DNA from: Paraburkholderia bannensis NBRC 103871
Lineage (GTDB): Bacteria > Pseudomonadota > Gammaproteobacteria > Burkholderiales > Burkholderiaceae
Assembly (NCBI RefSeq): GCF_000685015.1
Contig: NZ_BAYA01000025.1
Location: forward strand, 1 to 64,000
Reading direction: 5' to 3'
DNA: 64,000 bases
The notes below the pieces were generated by a model. That model worked only from the letters and a program-made list of their open reading frames with translations, was not told where the DNA came from and ran no database searches. Within the stretch, counting starts at the first letter, position 1. Each line of letters opens with the position of its first letter. Made by a program: the position numbers and the translations under genes. This document shows, piece after piece, positions 1-9,227 of the stretch.

Positions 1-1
1 A

Positions 2-1072
2 GAGAAGGAGTGCCTGCCGAAGCAGGCGGAATGGGATCAGGCCGGCAAGGTCGATCGCGCAACCTGGCTGAAAGCCGGCCGCGAAGGCCTGCTCTGCCTC
101 ACGCTGCCAACCGAATACGGCGGCGGCGGCGGCGATTTCGGCCACGCGGCCGTCCTGAACGAAGAAGTCCATCGCCTGAACCTGAGCGGCCTGGGGTTCG
201 CGGTGCATTCGGACGTCATCGCCCCGTATATCGCGCGCATCGGCAATGAAGAGCAAAAGCAGAAGTGGCTGCCCAAGTGCTGCACCGGCGAACACATTCT
301 CGCGATTGCGATGACCGAGCCCGGCACCGGCAGCGACCTGAAAGCCGTGCGTACGACTGCGGTGCGCCAGGGCGACGAATACGTCATTAACGGCAGCAAG
401 ACCTTCATCAGCAACGGCCTGAACGCCGACCTGGTCATCGTGATCTGCAAGACGGATCCGGCTGCGGGCTCGAAAGGCGTGAGCCTGATCGTCGTAGAAG
501 CGGATCGCGCGGGTTTCCGGCGCGGACGCAAGCTGGAAAAGGTCGGCCAGCACGGCCAGGACACGGCGGAACTGTTCTTCGACGATGTGCGCGTGCCGGT
601 CTCGAACCGCCTTGGCGAAGAAGGCATGGGCTTCGCCTACCTGATGGGCGAACTGCCGCAGGAACGTCTGTCTATCGCCGTCGGCGCGGCCGCGCGGCTC
701 GAAGCGAGCCTTGAGCACACGATCAATTACGTGAAAGACCGTCGCGCCTTCAACCAGACTGTGTGGGATTTCCAGAACACCAAGTTCAAGCTCGCCGATA
801 TCAAGGCCCAGGCTATCGCCGTGCGTCTCATGGTCGATCATTACCTGTCCGAACACATGAGCCGCCGCCTCACGCTTGAAGAAGCCGCGGTGGTCAAGCT
901 GTTCGCCACCGAATCGCTCGGCAAGGCGCTCGATGAAATGGTGCAGCTGCACGGCGGCTACGGCTATATGCTCGAATATCCGGTGGCCCGCGCGTTCGCC
1001 GATGCCCGCGTCATGCGCATCTACGGCGGCACGAGCGAAGTGATGCGCGACCTCATCTCGCGCAAGCTCTGA
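2..1072 (+). CDS. Acyl-CoA dehydrogenase, LCAD-like (5' end outside window)
   Basis: FAD-dependent enzyme that introduces the alpha,beta double bond into an acyl-CoA. The reading frame is open from base 2 with good family sequence before the first internal ATG, so the start lies upstream; 356 residues are visible. The FAD-binding stretch MTEPGTGSDL and the C-terminal LHGGYGYMLEYPVAR block are clear. The usual catalytic Glu before GT(S/N)E is replaced by Gly (IYGGTSEVM), as in long-chain acyl-CoA and related dehydrogenases, where the base is a Glu on an earlier helix; a matching Glu is present in ARLEASLEHT. It is the first visible gene of a same-strand run with a thiolase, two MaoC proteins and an SDR, so it should be the first oxidation step of a beta-oxidation-like pathway. 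The substrate is unknown. Confidence 0.93.
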   Translation, partial: EKECLPKQAEWDQAGKVDRATWLKAGREGLLCLTLPTEYGGGGGDFGHAAVLNEEVHRLNLSGLGFAVHSDVIAPYIARIGNEEQKQKWLPKCCTGEHILAIAMTEPGTGSDLKAVRTTAVRQGDEYVINGSKTFISNGLNADLVIVICKTDPAAGSKGVSLIVVEADRAGFRRGRKLEKVGQHGQDTAELFFDDVRVPVSNRLGEEGMGFAYLMGELPQERLSIAVGAAARLEASLEHTINYVKDRRAFNQTVWDFQNTKFKLADIKAQAIAVRLMVDHYLSEHMSRRLTLEEAAVVKLFATESLGKALDEMVQLHGGYGYMLEYPVARAFADARVMRIYGGTSEVMRDLISRKL

Positions 1073-1109
1073 TCAACCACCTCAGCATCCCTAACGAAGG
1101 AGACAGGAC

Positions 1110-2300
1110 ATGAGCAACAAAGTATTCGTCGCCGGCGTCGGCATGATTCCGTTCAAGAAGCCGGGTGCCAGCGAAACCTATGACGTCATGGGCGCCACTG
1201 CCGTGCGTCAGGCGCTGGCCGACGCGGGCCTCGATTACCGCGACGTGCAGCAAGCCTATGCGGGCTACGTGTACGGCGATTCCACCTGCGGACAGAAAGC
1301 GCTCTATCAGGTTGGCATGACCGGCATTCCCATCATCAACGTCAACAACAACTGCGCGACCGGCTCGTCCGCGCTGTTTCTCGCGCGCCAGGCCGTCGCC
1401 AGCGGCGCCGTCGATTGCGCGCTTGCCGTGGGCTTCGAATTCATGCAGCCAGGCGCGCTCAAGCCGTTCTTCACCGACCGCGCGAGCGCGCTCGAACGCG
1501 CCAATGTAGTCGTCGACGAACTTGTCGGCCGCCAGGAAGGACTCAGCAATGCGATCCGCCAGTTCGCGGGCGCGGGCATGATGCATATGAAGAAGTACGG
1601 CACGAAGCTCGAAACGTTCGCGGCGATCCGCGCCAAAGCCAGCCGCCATGCGGCGCGCAATCCGCTCGCGGTGTTCCGCAACGTCGTCACGACCGAGGAC
1701 GTGATGGCCGCGCCGATGCTCTGGGACGGCGTGCTCACGCGCCTGATGGCGTGCCCGCCGACCTGCGGCGGCGCGGCGGCAATCGTCGTCTCGGAGTCCT
1801 TTGCAAAGAAGAAAGGCCTGCGCACTGACGTGATGATCGCGGGCCAGGCGCTCACCACCGATACGCCCAGCACCTACGACGCGCGCGACATGATCCGCGT
1901 GGTCGGCTTCGACATGGCGCAAGCGGCGGCCAATAGCGCCTATGAGCAGGCTGGCGTCGGCCCGAAGGACATCGACGTAATCGAGCTGCACGACTGCTTC
2001 GCGCAGAACGAGCTCATCAGCTACGAGGCGCTCGGGTTGTGCCATGAAGGCGAAGCCGAGAAGCTCGTCCACGACGGGCACAACACCTATGGCGGCGCGT
2101 GGGTCGTCAATCCCTCGGGCGGCCTGCTGTCGAAAGGTCACCCGCTGGGCGCAACGGGTCTCGCGCAGTGCTACGAACTCACCCAGCAATTGCGCGGCAA
2201 CGCCGACGAACGCCAGGTCGATCGCGCGAAGCTCGCGCTCGCTCACAACGTGGGGCTGGGCGGCGCGTGCGTCGTGACGATCTACCAGAAGACGGCGTGA
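1110..2300 (+). CDS. SCP-x-type thiolase / lipid-transfer protein thiolase domain
   Basis: 396-residue thiolase-fold protein of the lipid-transfer (SCP-x) class. Cys82 in NNNCATGSSAL aligns with the nucleophilic Cys, SKGHPLGATG near residue 344 carries the active-site His, and HNVGLGGACVV near 380 is the C-terminal thiolase motif. A strong ribosome site (AAGGAGA) precedes the ATG. Known members either cleave 3-ketoacyl-CoA or, like mycobacterial Ltp2, act as retro-aldolases on steroid side chains together with a DUF35 partner. No DUF35 protein is visible here. It lies 37 bp after the acyl-CoA dehydrogenase. Thiolase versus aldolase activity cannot be decided from sequence alone. Confidence 0.9.
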   Translation: MSNKVFVAGVGMIPFKKPGASETYDVMGATAVRQALADAGLDYRDVQQAYAGYVYGDSTCGQKALYQVGMTGIPIINVNNNCATGSSALFLARQAVASGAVDCALAVGFEFMQPGALKPFFTDRASALERANVVVDELVGRQEGLSNAIRQFAGAGMMHMKKYGTKLETFAAIRAKASRHAARNPLAVFRNVVTTEDVMAAPMLWDGVLTRLMACPPTCGGAAAIVVSESFAKKKGLRTDVMIAGQALTTDTPSTYDARDMIRVVGFDMAQAAANSAYEQAGVGPKDIDVIELHDCFAQNELISYEALGLCHEGEAEKLVHDGHNTYGGAWVVNPSGGLLSKGHPLGATGLAQCYELTQQLRGNADERQVDRAKLALAHNVGLGGACVVTIYQKTA

Positions 2301-2328
2301 TGCGGGGGCCGCACAGGAGCGATACGCC

Positions 2329-2769
2329 ATGATCGACAAAAAATTCATCGGCCGCGTGACCGCCGATTTCATCGCCACGGCTCCCGCGAGCCAGTTGCGC
2401 TTCTTCGCGAAAGCGACGGGCGAGACCCGCCCCGAGTATCTCGACGAAGCCGCTGCGCGCGATGCAGGCCATCCCGGCCTGCCGTTGCCGCCCACGTTCC
2501 TCTTTTCGCTGGAAATGCTCGCGCCGCCCAATAGCTGGCGCGACGAAGCGGGCATCAAGCCGGAGCGCATCCTGCACGGCGAGCAGTCGTTCACGTATCA
2601 CCGCATGGCTTACGCGGGCGACACGCTGCACTTTCGCACGCAGATCGCCGATATCTTCGACAAGAAAGGCGGCGCGCTCGACTTCATCGTGCGCGAGACG
2701 CGCGTGACCAACCAGCATGGCGAACACGTGGCAGACCTGCGCAGCGTGACCGTCCATCGCGCCGGTTGA
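2329..2769 (+). CDS. MaoC-like N-terminal dehydratase domain protein (probably non-catalytic subunit)
   Basis: 146-residue protein resembling the MaoC/FAS1 dehydratase N-terminal domain: an opening FIGRVTADF, then ATGETRPEYLDEAAAR, then a hot-dog core with HGEQSFTYHR. The paired Asp and His that catalyse hydration in R-specific enoyl-CoA hydratases are not seen. It is followed 14 bp later by a second MaoC gene that does have the dyad. The pair resembles heteromeric MaoC hydratases such as ChsH1-ChsH2, in which one chain binds the acyl-CoA tail and the other is catalytic. That assignment is inference from fold, order and residues. Confidence 0.82.
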   Translation: MIDKKFIGRVTADFIATAPASQLRFFAKATGETRPEYLDEAAARDAGHPGLPLPPTFLFSLEMLAPPNSWRDEAGIKPERILHGEQSFTYHRMAYAGDTLHFRTQIADIFDKKGGALDFIVRETRVTNQHGEHVADLRSVTVHRAG

Positions 2770-2783
2770 ACGGGAGGCACCTC

Positions 2784-3206
2784 ATGAACCAGGCACTGAC
2801 TTTCGCGCGCGTCCAGGTCGGCGACGCCCTGCCCGCGCTCACGCTCGCGCCGGTCGATCGCACCACGCTGGCGCTGTTCGCCGGGGCGTCGAACGACCAT
2901 AACGCCATTCACATCGACATCGACTTCGCGCGCAAGGCCGGCATGCCGGACGTGTTCGCGCACGGCATGTTGTCGATGGCGTGGCTGGGCCGCCTGCTCA
3001 CGCTGTGGGTCGACCAGCGCCAGCTTCGCCAGTTTGGCGTGCGCTTCGTGGGCATCACGCAGCTTGGCCATGCCATCACCTGCACCGGGAAAGTGGTCGA
3101 AAAGTTCGAAGCCGATGGCGAAACGCGCATCAAGGTCGAGCTTCAGACGGCGAACCAATATGGCGAGCCGCGCATCGTCGGCGACGCGGTGATCGCCCTT
3201 CAATAG
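2784..3206 (+). CDS. MaoC-family enoyl-CoA hydratase (catalytic subunit)
   Basis: 140-residue hot-dog protein. The hydratase-2 motif is intact: Asp38 and His43 in ASNDHNAIHID, followed by AHGMLSMAW. It should hydrate the enoyl-CoA made by the upstream dehydrogenase. A TTG six codons earlier keeps the frame open, but the ATG at 2784 is chosen because GGGAGG lies 6 bp before it. It is packed between the MaoC N-domain gene (14 bp upstream) and the SDR (32 bp downstream), so co-transcription is almost certain. Confidence 0.9.
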   Translation: MNQALTFARVQVGDALPALTLAPVDRTTLALFAGASNDHNAIHIDIDFARKAGMPDVFAHGMLSMAWLGRLLTLWVDQRQLRQFGVRFVGITQLGHAITCTGKVVEKFEADGETRIKVELQTANQYGEPRIVGDAVIALQ

Positions 3207-3238
3207 ACACGCTGCATCGATATCATCAGGAGAACACA

Positions 3239-4063
3239 ATGGGTAAACTCGACGGCAAGGTGGCGCTCGTCACCGGCTCGGGGCGCGGCATCGGCCACGC
3301 CATCGCCACCAAGCTCGCCAGCGAAGGCGCGCGCCTCGTCATCAACGACCTGGATGCGGAACCGGCGCACGCCACCGTGGAGGAACTGCGCAAGATGGGC
3401 GCGCAGGCCGTCGCGTGCGTGGGCAACGTCAGCGCGCCCGATTTCGCCGAGCGCTTTATCGGCACGGCGATGAGCCACTTCAAGGGCATCGACATCATCG
3501 TCAACAACGCGGGCTATACGTGGGACGACGTCGTGCAGAAGATGAGCGACGAGCAGTGGTACGCCATCATGGACTGCCATATGACCGCGCCGTTTCGCAT
3601 CCTGCGCGCCGCCTACCCGCACATCAAGGCGCTGCACGCGGCGGACAAGGAAGCCGGGCGCGACGTCTATCGCAAGGTCGTGAACATCTCGTCGGTTTCG
3701 GCGCTCAATGGCAACGCAGGTCAGATCAATTACTCGGGCGCCAAGGCTGGCATGATCGGCATGACGCGCGCGCTGGCGCGCGAGTGGGGCCGCCTGAACG
3801 TGAACGTGAACGCCGTGGCATTCGGCCTGATCCTCACACGCATGACGAGCACGGATGCGCATGCTGGCTCGACGGTCACCATCGACGGGCGCGAGATCCG
3901 CGTGGGCGTGAATCCGGAGATGCTCAAGACGCACGCGCAACGCAATCCGCTGGGACGCGGCGGCACGACGGAAGAAGCGGCAGGCGGCGTCTATCTGTTC
4001 TGCACGCCCGAGTCCAACTACATCACCGGCCAGACCATCGCCGTTGCCGGCAACATCCAGTAA
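3239..4063 (+). CDS. Short-chain dehydrogenase/reductase (probable 3-hydroxyacyl-CoA dehydrogenase)
   Basis: 274-residue classical SDR. The nucleotide-binding TGSGRGIG is at residues 12-19, NNAG at 89-92, the catalytic Ser at 151-152, and Tyr165-x3-Lys169 in YSGAK. A ribosome site (AGGAGA) precedes the ATG. A short insertion near residues 205-240 compared with FabG-type enzymes may form substrate contacts. Position after the MaoC hydratase suggests it oxidises a 3-hydroxyacyl-CoA with NAD, giving the thiolase its substrate. It is the last gene before a strong terminator. Confidence 0.92.
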   Translation: MGKLDGKVALVTGSGRGIGHAIATKLASEGARLVINDLDAEPAHATVEELRKMGAQAVACVGNVSAPDFAERFIGTAMSHFKGIDIIVNNAGYTWDDVVQKMSDEQWYAIMDCHMTAPFRILRAAYPHIKALHAADKEAGRDVYRKVVNISSVSALNGNAGQINYSGAKAGMIGMTRALAREWGRLNVNVNAVAFGLILTRMTSTDAHAGSTVTIDGREIRVGVNPEMLKTHAQRNPLGRGGTTEEAAGGVYLFCTPESNYITGQTIAVAGNIQ

Positions 4064-4085
4064 GGCGACAGCCTGCCGTGCACCA

Positions 4086-4120
4086 AGCCCGTTCGAAGTG
4101 ACGCTCGAACGGGCTTTTTT
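4086..4120 (+). terminator. Rho-independent terminator
   Basis: Perfect 11-bp inverted repeat (AGCCCGTTCGA / TCGAACGGGCT), 8-nt loop, then a T run. It lies 23 bp after the SDR stop and closes the beta-oxidation-like operon, separating it from the ligase gene downstream. Confidence 0.93.
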
Positions 4121-4375
4121 ATCGCGATTTAATGCGATGTGCCACGCTACCGCCACCTGCCTTATGCCCACCCACACTGGGGGGCGCGATGGAGCACAAG
4201 ACGGTTCAAGATGTCGAACCTAGGGAGCGGCCGCGTAGACCGGATTGCTATGCTCCGTGCACGCTTACAGCACATCATCGCCGTGGCGCGGCGGATCAAA
4301 AGCACTTGCCACAGAATGGCAAAACGAGAGAGCAAGGCGCGGCACGCATCGCGCCAGAATCAGGAGACAGAACAA

Positions 4376-6268
4376 GTGCAGACAGCAACGATTGAACCAG
4401 GCAGGGCATGGCGCACGTCGATGTTTCCGCAGCGTCCGACGTCGGTGGAACATCGCCCGGACGGCACGCTGATCCTGCGCTGCGAGACGCCGCTGCGCGC
4501 GAGCGGCAAGCACGGGCTGCCCGAGTACATCCAGCATTGGGCGCAGCAGCGCGGCGACGCCGTCGTGTTCGCCGAGCGCGACGGCGATGGCGCGTGGCGC
4601 ACGCTATCGTGGAACGACTTGTGGCAGCAGGTGCAATCGGTCGGCGCGGCGCTGCTGGAGATGGGCCTGGGCGCGGACAGGCCGTTGATGCTGCTCTCGG
4701 GCAATTCGCTCGAACAGGCCGTCGTGCAGCTGGCCGCCGAGTACGCCGGTGTGCCAACAGCGCCCGTCTCGCCCGCTTACTCGCTGATCAGCAAGGACTT
4801 CGTGCGGCTCAAGGGCGTGGTGGAACTCGTGCCGCCCGCCGCGCTGTTCGTGCAGGATGCGGCGCAGTTTGCGCGCGCCGTTGATGCGATCGGTGCGATC
4901 GACACGACGCTCGCGCAGCCGGTGCCTGTGATCGCGGTCAACGGCGCGAGGGCCGGCCAGACGGCGTGGCAGACCCTGGCCAGCACGCCCTTGACGCCCG
5001 CGCGGCGTGACACGCTGGCGAGCGCACGCGCGCAGCTCACGCTCGCGCAGACCGGGCGCGTGCTGTTCACCTCCGGATCGACCGGCGTGCCCAAGGGCGT
5101 GGCCATTTCCTACGGCAACATGCATACCGTGGCCGACTATTTCGCCGATATGTTCCGCGCGATGAGCGAGCCGCAGCCGGTCTTCCTCGACTGGCTGCCC
5201 TGGCATCACGGGCTGGGCGGCCTGCTGAATTTCGCCCGCACGATCGCGCTGGGCGGCGCGCACTACATCGACGATGGCCGCCCGCTGCCGGGCCAGTTCG
5301 AGCGCACCGTGCGCAACCTGCGTGAAATCTCGCCGGTCGCGCTGACCAGCGTGCCATCGGCGTGGAGCATGCTCGCCAGCGAGCTGGAGCGCGACCCCGA
5401 GCTTGCGCGCAGCGTCTTTGCGCGCGCAGCGATCTTCAGCTACGGCGGCGCGAGCCTGCCGCGCGACGTGATCGAGCGCATCGAAGCCGTGGCCGAGCGC
5501 ACCGTCGGCGAACGCGTCATGTTCTGTTCGGGACTCGCCTGCACCGAAACCAGCGGCCTGGGTATCTTCTGCGGCTGGCCAAGCGACGTGCCTGGCAACC
5601 TGGGCGTGCCGATGCCGGGCGCCGAGGTGAAGCTCGTGCCGCTCGAAGGCGGCGACGGGCGTTACGAAATCCGCATGCGCGGCCCGTTCCTGTTCTCGGG
5701 CTACGTCAAGCATCCCGAAATGACGGCCGCCGCATTCGACGGCGAAGGCTTTTACCGGCTTGGCGATCCAGTGCGGCTCGCGACGCCTGGTGACGCCCGC
5801 GGCGGGCTGCAGTTCGCGGGGCGCATCGCCGAAGACTTCAAGCTGGAGAACGGCACGTGGGTGCGCACGGGCGCGGTGCGGCTGGGCTTCGTGGAACGCT
5901 GCGCGCCGCTCGTGACCGACGCCGTCATCTGTGGCCACGACCGCGACTATGTCGGCGTGCTCGCGTGGCCTAACGTGAACGCCTGCCGCGCGCTCGCGCC
6001 GGAACTGGCCGGGATGGACGCCGAAACGCTCGTGGCGCACCCCGTCGTGATCGACGCGATTCGCACGCGCCTGAGCGCGACGCACGGCACCGGCGCGAGC
6101 GTCACGGTCAAGCGCGTGCTGCTGATGGCCGAGCCGCCGTCAATCGACGCAGGCGAGATCGCCGATAAAGGCTACGTGAACCAGGCCATCACGCGCGCGC
6201 GCCGCGCGCATCTTGTCGAAGCGCTGTATCGATGCGAGCCCGCCGCGCACGTCGCGTGCGTGCCGTGA
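4376..6268 (+). CDS. Feruloyl-CoA synthase-like AMP-forming CoA ligase (copy 1)
   Basis: 630-residue adenylate-forming ligase of the trans-feruloyl-CoA synthase group. It activates a carboxylic acid to its CoA thioester through an acyl-AMP. The phosphate-binding loop LFTSGSTGVPKG is near residue 229, the A5-like region around CTETSGLG near 390, and FYRLGDP plus GRIAEDFKL follow. The frame is open from 4139, but the GTG at 4376 is chosen because AGGAG lies 9 bp before it and the resulting length matches the paralogue on the other strand. It has its own upstream region after the terminator. Convergent with the LAL regulator. The true acid could be a hydroxycinnamate or another aromatic or aliphatic side chain. 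Confidence 0.88.
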   Translation: MQTATIEPGRAWRTSMFPQRPTSVEHRPDGTLILRCETPLRASGKHGLPEYIQHWAQQRGDAVVFAERDGDGAWRTLSWNDLWQQVQSVGAALLEMGLGADRPLMLLSGNSLEQAVVQLAAEYAGVPTAPVSPAYSLISKDFVRLKGVVELVPPAALFVQDAAQFARAVDAIGAIDTTLAQPVPVIAVNGARAGQTAWQTLASTPLTPARRDTLASARAQLTLAQTGRVLFTSGSTGVPKGVAISYGNMHTVADYFADMFRAMSEPQPVFLDWLPWHHGLGGLLNFARTIALGGAHYIDDGRPLPGQFERTVRNLREISPVALTSVPSAWSMLASELERDPELARSVFARAAIFSYGGASLPRDVIERIEAVAERTVGERVMFCSGLACTETSGLGIFCGWPSDVPGNLGVPMPGAEVKLVPLEGGDGRYEIRMRGPFLFSGYVKHPEMTAAAFDGEGFYRLGDPVRLATPGDARGGLQFAGRIAEDFKLENGTWVRTGAVRLGFVERCAPLVTDAVICGHDRDYVGVLAWPNVNACRALAPELAGMDAETLVAHPVVIDAIRTRLSATHGTGASVTVKRVLLMAEPPSIDAGEIADKGYVNQAITRARRAHLVEALYRCEPAAHVACVP

Positions 6269-6316
6269 AAGTGCGTGCAAGCACCGGGTGAAAGCCAGGT
6301 GAGAATCAGGTGAAAA

Positions 6317-9136
6317 TCAGGGGAGATCGTCGGCGAACCAGGCGGTGTCGACGCTCCCCGGCTGCAGGTTGCGGATCAGCGCAACCGCTTCATCGCGGCT
6401 CGACACGCCGAGCTTGCCGTAGATGTTCTTCAGGTGCCATTTGACGGTCTCGGGCGAAATCGACAGCGCCCGCGCGATGCGCTTGTTCGGGATCGTGTGC
6501 ACGAGCAGGCGCACGATTTCGGTTTCCCGTTCGCTGAGCAGGTCGAGTGCGCTCGCCTGTTGACGCGGCCCCCCCTCGCCGCTTGAGGCAAAGGCCCCGC
6601 GCGACGCAAGATGCGCCGATTGCAGGCGGCTCGCGTAGAACGGCAGCACGGCGTCGGCGGGATCGGACTGCGCGGCGCTGACGATCAGTTCGAGCACGTC
6701 CGGTGCGACGTCGAGCATGCTGCGCGTCAAGCCAAGCCGATGGCCGCGCCGCAGGGCGCTCACGGCCGCCCGCCGCGCCTTGTCCGCCTGGCCGCGACGT
6801 TGATCGAGCCACGCGCCGAGCAACTGGAAATGGGCGGCGTCGCGCTGCCAGCCGTGAGCGTCGCAGACGTCGATCAAGCGCAGGATCTGCTGCGCCGCGC
6901 GTTCGTCCTGGCCGTTCGCGATTGCATTCAGTATCTGGCCACGCGCCGCCTGGGCCGCAACATGCGCACGCGTGCCCGCCAGCGTCGGATCGACGCCCGC
7001 GCCCAACGCCTCCAGGCGCGCCAGGATGGCCTGCGCCTGCCCGTGCTGGCCGCATTCCAGGCGCCGCTGCACCTGATCGGCCAGACTATGCGCGACCAGG
7101 CGTTCGAGTCCATTCTGCAAGCCATATTCTTCGAGCCGCTCAAGCCACGCGAAAGCGTCGAGCTGATGCCCGGCCATCCACTGCACCGCCGACAGCACCC
7201 GCAGCACGCGCAAAACCGAATCCGGAATCGAGGTGCGCTCAAGCACGTCGATGCGCTCTTCAAGCAACTGCCGCGCCGCGTCGAGTTCGTTGAATTCGTA
7301 GAGCACCTCGCCCATCAGCGCGGCGGCGATGCAGGCGGCCTCGACGGCCTCGTTGCCGCGGCGGTCGGCTTCCGCGAGCACGTCGCGGCAGATGCGCTCG
7401 ACCTGCAGGAAACGGCCTTCGAGTGCATGGCTCAGGCCCATCACGCAACGGCTGAACAGCGCGCCCGAGGGCGTGCCGACGAGCGCGATGCCATCGACGA
7501 ACAGCGCGGGCGCCGAGGCCTGGATGTCGCGCACGCGTTCGAAATCGCCTTGATGCATCGCGTGCCACGACAGCAGATGATTGTGCCCGCCGATGCCGAC
7601 GCTGTCCGCGTTGGCGGGCACGGCCAGCAGGTCGGGCACGATGGCCGACATCGACTCGCTGTCGTCGCGCTGCACGGCCAGCGTGCCACGCACGATCGCG
7701 AGGCGAAAGCGCGCGAGGCGGTCGTCCTCGGGCACGTCCGCGAGCAGGTGCGGCAGGCTCGCGGCACAGGCGTCGAACTCGCGCGTGAACAGTTGCAGTT
7801 GCGCCTCCCAGAGCCGCAAGCCCACGCGCGCGCGGATCTCGTCGGCGGGCAGCAGCCGCATGAGGCCCAGCAGTTTGCGCAACTCGCCGCGCAGACGCAG
7901 CTGCGGCGCAACTTCAAGCACGAGATCCGCCGCCGCGGCCGCCTCGCCCGCCAGCACGGCGTGACGCACCGCGTCGTCGGGGCGGCCGTGCTCGCGGAAC
8001 CACGTCCACGCGCGGCGATGAACCTCGCGTTGCCGCGCCGCGTCCCACTGGCGAAAGCGCAGCAGCAGCGTTTCCCTGAACAGCGGATTGAATCGATACC
8101 AGGTCGCGCCCGCCGCCTCGCCCACCGGTTCGACGAACAGATGATCGCCTTCGAGGCGCGCCAGCATTTCGGGCGCGCGATCGTGCCCTGTGCCGCCCGC
8201 CGTCAACGCAACCGCCAGCGACGCGCAGAACGTCATGCAGCTCGCGAGCGCGGCGAGCACGTCGACTTCGACATCGGCGAGATGCACCAGGACTTCGCGC
8301 TCGAAATAGTCGGCGTAACCGCGCGCGTCGAGCAAATGGCTGCGCGTGATCGGCGCGGGAGATTCGGTGCGCGGCGCGCCTTTCGCATGACGGCTGCGCT
8401 CCAGGTGCAGCGAAAGCAGTTGCAGCCCGGCCACCCAGCCATCGGTCAACTCGTGCATGCGGCGCGCGTCGCGCCGGCTGACCTCGCCGAGCCGGGCCTT
8501 CAGGAATGCTTCGGATTCGGCGGCGCTCAGGCGCAGTTCGCGAATGCCAAGTTCGAGCACCCGACCGCGATCGCGCAAGCGGCCGAGCGACACCGGAATC
8601 GCGGCGCGCGACGCCATCGCAAGATGGAAATTGGCAGGCGCATAGTCGAGCAGCCATTGCAGCGTGTCGTGAATGGCCGGGTGGGTGACGCAATGCACGT
8701 CGTCGAGGATCAGCACGAGTTGCTGCGTGCGGCGGCCGATGCCGCTCACGAGCGCGATCAGCGTGCGCTCGGTGGCTTGCTCGTCCTCGCCGCGTCCGGC
8801 AAGCAGCGCGGCCTCGCGCACCATGTCTGCATCGACCTGGCCGAGGCTCGTGATCAGGTCGTCGAGCCAGCGCGCGAGATCGTTGTGTTCCGCCGAAAGC
8901 GTGAGCCAGGCGACGTCGAAGCTGAACGGCAACAGCGCCTGGTACCACGCCCCCAGCAGCGTGGTCTTGCCAAAACCCGCCGCGCCTTCGAGCACCACGC
9001 AGTGATGGCGGCGCGCCTCGGTCATCTGCGCGAGCAGGCGTTCCCGGCCGATCACGCGCGTGCTGCGCCGCGGCGGCCGCAGCCTTTGATTGACGTCGGA
9101 TGTCTCGAAACCAGCAGGGGTCTGGAAGGTATCCAT
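6317..9136 (-). CDS. MalT-like (LAL) LuxR-family ATP-dependent transcriptional regulator
   Basis: Large STAND-type regulator, 939 residues from the ATG at 9136. Walker A GAAGFGKTT is at 51-59, Walker B LVLILDDVH follows, then a long TPR-like alpha-helical region, and the last 65 residues form a LuxR HTH (LSERETEIVRLL ... TVKWHLKNIYGKL). An in-frame GTG at 9223, only 4 bp after the stop of the upstream ligase, is an alternative start adding 29 weakly conserved residues; neither has a clear ribosome site. Such proteins bind ATP and an inducer to activate nearby catabolic genes. Placement between two paralogous ligases suggests it controls them. Confidence 0.9.
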   Translation of the reverse strand: MDTFQTPAGFETSDVNQRLRPPRRSTRVIGRERLLAQMTEARRHHCVVLEGAAGFGKTTLLGAWYQALLPFSFDVAWLTLSAEHNDLARWLDDLITSLGQVDADMVREAALLAGRGEDEQATERTLIALVSGIGRRTQQLVLILDDVHCVTHPAIHDTLQWLLDYAPANFHLAMASRAAIPVSLGRLRDRGRVLELGIRELRLSAAESEAFLKARLGEVSRRDARRMHELTDGWVAGLQLLSLHLERSRHAKGAPRTESPAPITRSHLLDARGYADYFEREVLVHLADVEVDVLAALASCMTFCASLAVALTAGGTGHDRAPEMLARLEGDHLFVEPVGEAAGATWYRFNPLFRETLLLRFRQWDAARQREVHRRAWTWFREHGRPDDAVRHAVLAGEAAAAADLVLEVAPQLRLRGELRKLLGLMRLLPADEIRARVGLRLWEAQLQLFTREFDACAASLPHLLADVPEDDRLARFRLAIVRGTLAVQRDDSESMSAIVPDLLAVPANADSVGIGGHNHLLSWHAMHQGDFERVRDIQASAPALFVDGIALVGTPSGALFSRCVMGLSHALEGRFLQVERICRDVLAEADRRGNEAVEAACIAAALMGEVLYEFNELDAARQLLEERIDVLERTSIPDSVLRVLRVLSAVQWMAGHQLDAFAWLERLEEYGLQNGLERLVAHSLADQVQRRLECGQHGQAQAILARLEALGAGVDPTLAGTRAHVAAQAARGQILNAIANGQDERAAQQILRLIDVCDAHGWQRDAAHFQLLGAWLDQRRGQADKARRAAVSALRRGHRLGLTRSMLDVAPDVLELIVSAAQSDPADAVLPFYASRLQSAHLASRGAFASSGEGGPRQQASALDLLSERETEIVRLLVHTIPNKRIARALSISPETVKWHLKNIYGKLGVSSRDEAVALIRNLQPGSVDTAWFADDLP

Positions 9137-9227
9137 AGGGACGCGAGCGGCAAGTGTGGGGGGCGCGAGGCCATCGGATTGTAACCGGCGGCTTGCGCAG
9201 GGCCAGTCAGAGAAATCCCACACTGCA

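Noticed and set aside
1053..2594. 513-codon minus-strand open frame
   Set aside because: Antisense to the thiolase and MaoC genes, no recognisable domain and no ribosome site.
6611..9184. 857-codon plus-strand open frame
   Set aside because: It is the antisense shadow of the LAL regulator; composition is Arg/Ala/His-rich with no family motifs, as usual in high-GC DNA.
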